From Actinobacillus sp. (GTDB lineage: Bacteria > Pseudomonadota > Gammaproteobacteria > Enterobacterales > Pasteurellaceae): 64,000 nucleotides of DNA. The position numbers and the translations under genes were made by a program. The notes under the pieces were generated by a model. It was not told the origin of the DNA, searched no databases, and worked only from the letters and a program-made list of their open reading frames with translations. Location: assembly GCA_020026155.1 (NCBI GenBank), contig JAHHQX010000005.1, positions 1 to 64,000 of the forward strand, given 5' to 3'. Positions 60,496 through 64,000 of this stretch are shown here, piece after piece (position 1 is the first letter of the stretch; each line of letters opens with the position of its first letter).

Positions 60496-63400
60496 ATGAC
60501 AGCAAAAACAATCCAGCCTTTAAACCCGATTACCTTACCTTTGAATAAAACTAGTCTAATTGAAGCCTCAGCCGGTACTGGGAAAACCCACACCATCGCG
60601 TCGCTTTATTTACGCTTATTACTTCAAGTCGGCGAAAATGCCTTTGCAACCCCATTGCGTGTCGATCAAATCTTAGTAGTAACCTTTACCAAAATGGCGA
60701 CAGAGGAATTAAAAGGGCGTATTCGGGAACGTATCCATGAGGCAAAACTTGCCTTTGAAGCGGTGAGAGCGACAGGAGATTGTGAGCAATTTAAAGATAA
60801 TCCATTTCTATACGATTTAATTCAGGCAGTGTTTAAAACGTCAAATCTGGATATTGCGATTACACAGCTTTCTCTCGCCGAACAAGATTTTGACCTTGCG
60901 GCAATTTTTACGATTCATAGTTTTTGCCAGCGTATGTTAAGGCGTTATGCATTTAATTCAGGCTTGCCTTTTGAGATTCAATTATTGGAAGATGGCGATG
61001 AGTTACGTCTAAAAACGCGTTTTGCGGATGAAGTTTGGCGTGAGAGTTTTTACCCGCAATCTTTAGAAGTGACTAAATTTATTGCTAAAAATGGCGTTTC
61101 ACCGGACGCACTTCTCGATCGTTTACGTAATTTAATCGGTAAGGATATTGCGATAAATCTTTCACAAAAAGATATGTTAACTAACCCAACTTTATCTGAT
61201 TTTTTGCAAGAACAAGCCGTTTTGCAGGCAGATTTTGCCAAAATCCAAATGAATTTTAAGGCGCAGTGGTTGGCGCATTGTGCTGCTTTAGAAAGTCTTT
61301 TTGAGGAAAATAGCGCAAACATTGCCAGATATGCGACAAAAGGCGTGTCTAATTACCTTGGCTACTTTAACGATATGAAAAACTGGGCAAGTCAATCTGA
61401 TTTTGCTTTAGCGCCTGATAGACTTTCAAAATATTTTACGCAGTCGGCACTTGAGAACAACCTTAAAAAAGGCATAAATCCATTTACCCACCCGTTGCTC
61501 ACCCTTGCGGAAGATTATGCGCAAGCGGAAGCGGAATTTGCGCAGAAATATGCAGAAAGCATAAAACTTTTCGCTTACTATTTTTCTAAAGAAGTGACTC
61601 ATAAACTGCGTGACTATAAAGAAAACCATACCGAGAAATCGTATGACGATTTGTTATGGCTAATGGAAAAAGCATTGCGCGGCGAGCAAAGTGAGCAATT
61701 TGCACAAGTTATTCGCCATCAATATCCCTTTGCAATGATTGATGAATTCCAAGATACCGACCCGCAGCAATATTTTATTTTTAACGAAATTTACCTGAAG
61801 TCGCATCAAGACAGCGCCCCAAGCGGTTTTTTGATGATCGGCGATCCAAAACAATCAATTTATAAATTCCGTGGTGCGGATATTTTTTCTTATCTAAAAG
61901 CCGCACAAGATGCAGAAAATCAATTTACGCTTGATCAAAACTGGCGCTCAAATGCGGGGTTAATTGAGAGTGTAAATACATTATTCTCAATAAAAAATGA
62001 TACCTCGCCATTCCTTTATAACGATATCCGTTTTTCTGCTGTCACGGCGGCAAAATCGAAATTAAATTTTGTGCTAAATGGCGAAAAAGAACCGCCAATA
62101 CGTATTTATCTACAAGATATTGAAGATATCACGGGTAAGAGTTCTAAAATTGTCAAATTAAATGAGGAAGATTTTGCCGAAACCTGCGCATTATCTATTC
62201 GTCAATGGCTAGAAAGTGCGAAAGAGAATCAAGCCACCTTAGATGGAGAAACGCTACAGGCGAAAGATATCGCCGTTCTGTTACGCGATGCGAAACAAGC
62301 GAAGTTAATTAAAGATGCTTTAGCCAAACAGGGGATTAATTCTGTTTATCTTTCTGATAAGTCTAATATCTTCCAAACCGATATTGCCCGTGACATGCTT
62401 TTTGTTCTCCAAGCGTGTTTAAACCCACTTAATGAAAAAAATATTCTCAATGTACTAAGTTGCGCGCTTTTTTCACTTTCAATGGGTGATATTGACAGGA
62501 TTAAACAACAAGAAAGCGAATGGGAAGCGACGGTTCAACGTTTTTTACAATATCAACGCATTTGGCAACATCAAGGCGTGCTGGCAATGTTACACCAGCT
62601 TTTACAACAAGAACAATTAATGACACGATTATTCTTATTACAAGGCGGTGAACGTAGGCTAACGGATTATTTACATCTTGCTGAATTACTCCAACAAGCA
62701 AGTGTGCTAAATGAAAGCGAAGCAGCCTTACTTCATTGGTTTGAAAAACAGGTTTCTGGCGACAATAAACTTTCTACTGCAGAAATCCGTTTAGAAAGCG
62801 ATAGGGCGCTCGTTAAAATTGTGACGATCCATAAATCAAAAGGATTGGCGTATGATCTAGTTTGGTTACCATTTATCGGTTTTTCAAGTCGTAAAAATGG
62901 CGATAACATTCCAACTTATTACGATAAAGAAAAAGGCAAAGTCCTTTGGGATATGGCAGGGGAACATGATGATGAAATTCTGCAAGAAACCTTAGCTGAA
63001 GAAATGCGCCTACTTTATGTTGCTTTAACCCGTGCTAAATATCAAGTCGTTATGGCATTACCCACTTACTTCGGGAAAAATAATGCGCAACGTTTAGCTT
63101 GGAATGGGCTTTGGAATGCCCTTACTTCAGATGTTCTGACCGATAAAAACGAACCGATTGAAACGCGATCTTTATTAGAAAATTGGCGCAATCTTGCTGG
63201 TGGCGAGAATATTGTGATTGAAGAGGCAACGGTTTTACCGCATTTTGAAACACCATTAACCGCCGAAACTTCGCATTTACAACTTGATGTTGCAAAATTT
63301 CAAGGAAAAATTAGCCGTGATTGGTCAGTATCCAGTTTTACCAAAATGAAATATCAACATCTTTTCAAACAATACGCTCAAAATCTTTTCAAACAATACG

Positions 63401-64000
63401 CTCAAAAACAAAATGCTATTCAATATTTTGTGGCAGATCGCGATTATGACGAAGAAGAAAGTCAATTTAATCCAATGACTTTACTTGATGACGATACAAC
63501 AACGCAAATTACCACTTGCCCAGATTATCCAGAAGGCTATTCACCTTTCCAATTCCCAGCAGGCAATCGTGTGGGGACGGCATTACACCATTTTTTAGAA
63601 AAACTTGATTTTCAAATTCGCTTAGATACAAATCAGCCCGAACATCGCCAAATGCTTTTGAACTTAGCACAACAAATGGGTATGTATCTTGAAAATGACG
63701 AACAAGCAGAATTAACAATCATTGGACTAGGTCTATGGATTAACGCCATTTTGGACACGCCATTTATGGAAGACAATCCGCTCGCGTTTAAAGATATTGC
63801 CTTAAATGAACGCCTTAACGAACTTGAATTTTTCTTTAGCGTACCAGAAAGATTTAATCCGACCCAATTTAATCAGCTCTTGGCAGAACATCATCACTTA
63901 CCAAGCGAACCGCTTATTTTAGAAAGTTTCAAAGGCATGATGCACGGCTTTATTGACTTAGTCTTTGTACATGAGGGGAAATACTACCTTGTGGACTACA
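60496..64000 (+). CDS. recB: Exonuclease V beta subunit RecB (5' part, runs off the window)
   Basis: Helicase-nuclease subunit of RecBCD, processing double-strand breaks. The frame is open from the ATG at 60496 to the window end (1168 codons). Walker A ASAGTGKT (24-31), VVTFTKMATEELKGRI (motif Ia), IDEFQDTDPQQ (motif II), QSIYKFRGADIF (motif III), VRLTIHKSKGL-type motif (VTIHKSKGLAYDLV) and LLYVALTRAKY (motif VI). Nuclease domain start: GFIDLVF and YYLVDY. A 24-bp in-frame tandem duplication (LFKQYAQN, 63361-63408) lies in the linker before the nuclease domain. The start lacks a strong ribosome site. Confidence 0.95.
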   Translation, partial: MTAKTIQPLNPITLPLNKTSLIEASAGTGKTHTIASLYLRLLLQVGENAFATPLRVDQILVVTFTKMATEELKGRIRERIHEAKLAFEAVRATGDCEQFKDNPFLYDLIQAVFKTSNLDIAITQLSLAEQDFDLAAIFTIHSFCQRMLRRYAFNSGLPFEIQLLEDGDELRLKTRFADEVWRESFYPQSLEVTKFIAKNGVSPDALLDRLRNLIGKDIAINLSQKDMLTNPTLSDFLQEQAVLQADFAKIQMNFKAQWLAHCAALESLFEENSANIARYATKGVSNYLGYFNDMKNWASQSDFALAPDRLSKYFTQSALENNLKKGINPFTHPLLTLAEDYAQAEAEFAQKYAESIKLFAYYFSKEVTHKLRDYKENHTEKSYDDLLWLMEKALRGEQSEQFAQVIRHQYPFAMIDEFQDTDPQQYFIFNEIYLKSHQDSAPSGFLMIGDPKQSIYKFRGADIFSYLKAAQDAENQFTLDQNWRSNAGLIESVNTLFSIKNDTSPFLYNDIRFSAVTAAKSKLNFVLNGEKEPPIRIYLQDIEDITGKSSKIVKLNEEDFAETCALSIRQWLESAKENQATLDGETLQAKDIAVLLRDAKQAKLIKDALAKQGINSVYLSDKSNIFQTDIARDMLFVLQACLNPLNEKNILNVLSCALFSLSMGDIDRIKQQESEWEATVQRFLQYQRIWQHQGVLAMLHQLLQQEQLMTRLFLLQGGERRLTDYLHLAELLQQASVLNESEAALLHWFEKQVSGDNKLSTAEIRLESDRALVKIVTIHKSKGLAYDLVWLPFIGFSSRKNGDNIPTYYDKEKGKVLWDMAGEHDDEILQETLAEEMRLLYVALTRAKYQVVMALPTYFGKNNAQRLAWNGLWNALTSDVLTDKNEPIETRSLLENWRNLAGGENIVIEEATVLPHFETPLTAETSHLQLDVAKFQGKISRDWSVSSFTKMKYQHLFKQYAQNLFKQYAQKQNAIQYFVADRDYDEEESQFNPMTLLDDDTTTQITTCPDYPEGYSPFQFPAGNRVGTALHHFLEKLDFQIRLDTNQPEHRQMLLNLAQQMGMYLENDEQAELTIIGLGLWINAILDTPFMEDNPLAFKDIALNERLNELEFFFSVPERFNPTQFNQLLAEHHHLPSEPLILESFKGMMHGFIDLVFVHEGKYYLVDY

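Noticed and set aside
1..64000. Classical Haemophilus or Actinobacillus uptake signals
   Set aside because: Reading both strands I found no exact AAGTGCGGT or ACAAGCGGT. A few CAAGCGGT and GTGCGGT partial matches (for example 50991 and 51256) are not enough to call; an exhaustive count is needed.
1..64000. Insertion sequences and tetranucleotide phase-variation tracts
   Set aside because: No transposase gene, terminal inverted repeats or long simple repeats were found. The only simple repeats are the 16-bp tandem at 43095, the ftsY repeats and the A7 tract at 26459.

Overview
The window is a piece of a low-GC gammaproteobacterial chromosome, almost certainly Pasteurellaceae. The housekeeping proteins (DapE, LldP/LldD, a periplasmic ATP-dependent DNA ligase, the ybaB-recR, secG-tRNA-Leu and pheS-pheT-ihfA neighbourhoods, SitABCD) are of the Haemophilus/Pasteurella type. 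I cannot name the genus. I found no exact copy of either classical Pasteurellaceae uptake signal (AAGTGCGGT or ACAAGCGGT). Instead a different GC-rich palindromic element (core ACGCCCCGATTTTCG) recurs between genes and twice inside genes.

Layout. 1-3575: aceF (partial) and aceE of pyruvate dehydrogenase, reverse strand. 3904-6287: dapE, an M15 peptidase and a YtfJ-like exported protein. 6609-9680: lldP and lldD for L-lactate use, behind a perfect CRP palindrome. 9780-11820: hslV-hslU behind a sigma-32 promoter. 11955-12854: a candidate C4-like structured RNA and a small membrane-anchored protein. 13156-21089: ftsY with a long acidic repeat domain, rsmD, dprA, glyA, lrgA/lrgB-like genes, a hexose-6-phosphate mutarotase and dapD.

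21120-28618 is the accessory highlight, an AT-rich orphan immunity array between dapD and galE. It holds an Imm49-like gene and three PoNi-like (DUF1910/DUF1911) immunity genes repeating every 780 bp with variable N-terminal and identical C-terminal halves. These are followed by an orphan PoNe-like nuclease fragment, a fourth PoNi-like gene with an extra C-terminal domain, and three small lipoprotein genes, one frameshifted in an A7 tract. Seven copies of a 41-bp hairpin separate the genes. A ~250-280 bp leader with a conserved promoter occurs three times, and two of those leaders drive only a 21-codon stub of the Imm49-like gene. No secreted toxin carrier or secretion apparatus lies in the window.

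28689-43774: galE, rplY, truA, the ligase, nudF, cpdA, a 26-nt fragment identical to the 3' end of tRNA-Leu, bioY opposite a BPL_N-domain gene, a polar amino-acid ABC transporter, ttcA, tRNA-Asn, uvrB, an unknown exported protein, secG and tRNA-Leu(GAG). 43873-46677: a probable defence island immediately downstream of tRNA-Leu, with an m5C methyltransferase convergent to a DUF262-HEPN gene pair. 46859-50522: two small genes, a DUF3883 nuclease-like gene coupled to topB, and topB. 50623-64000: ybaB, recR, cspD, pheST-ihfA, a Fur-box-controlled sitABCD operon, grxB and the 5' part of recB.

How it works together: most genes are core metabolism, DNA repair and transport, with recognisable CRP, sigma-32, Fur and DnaA-type control sites. 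The variable gene content sits at two places, the dapD-galE interval (contact-dependent competition) and the 3' side of tRNA-Leu (nucleic-acid defence). Coordinates and motifs were read by eye. Family names rest on motif recognition, not on searches.
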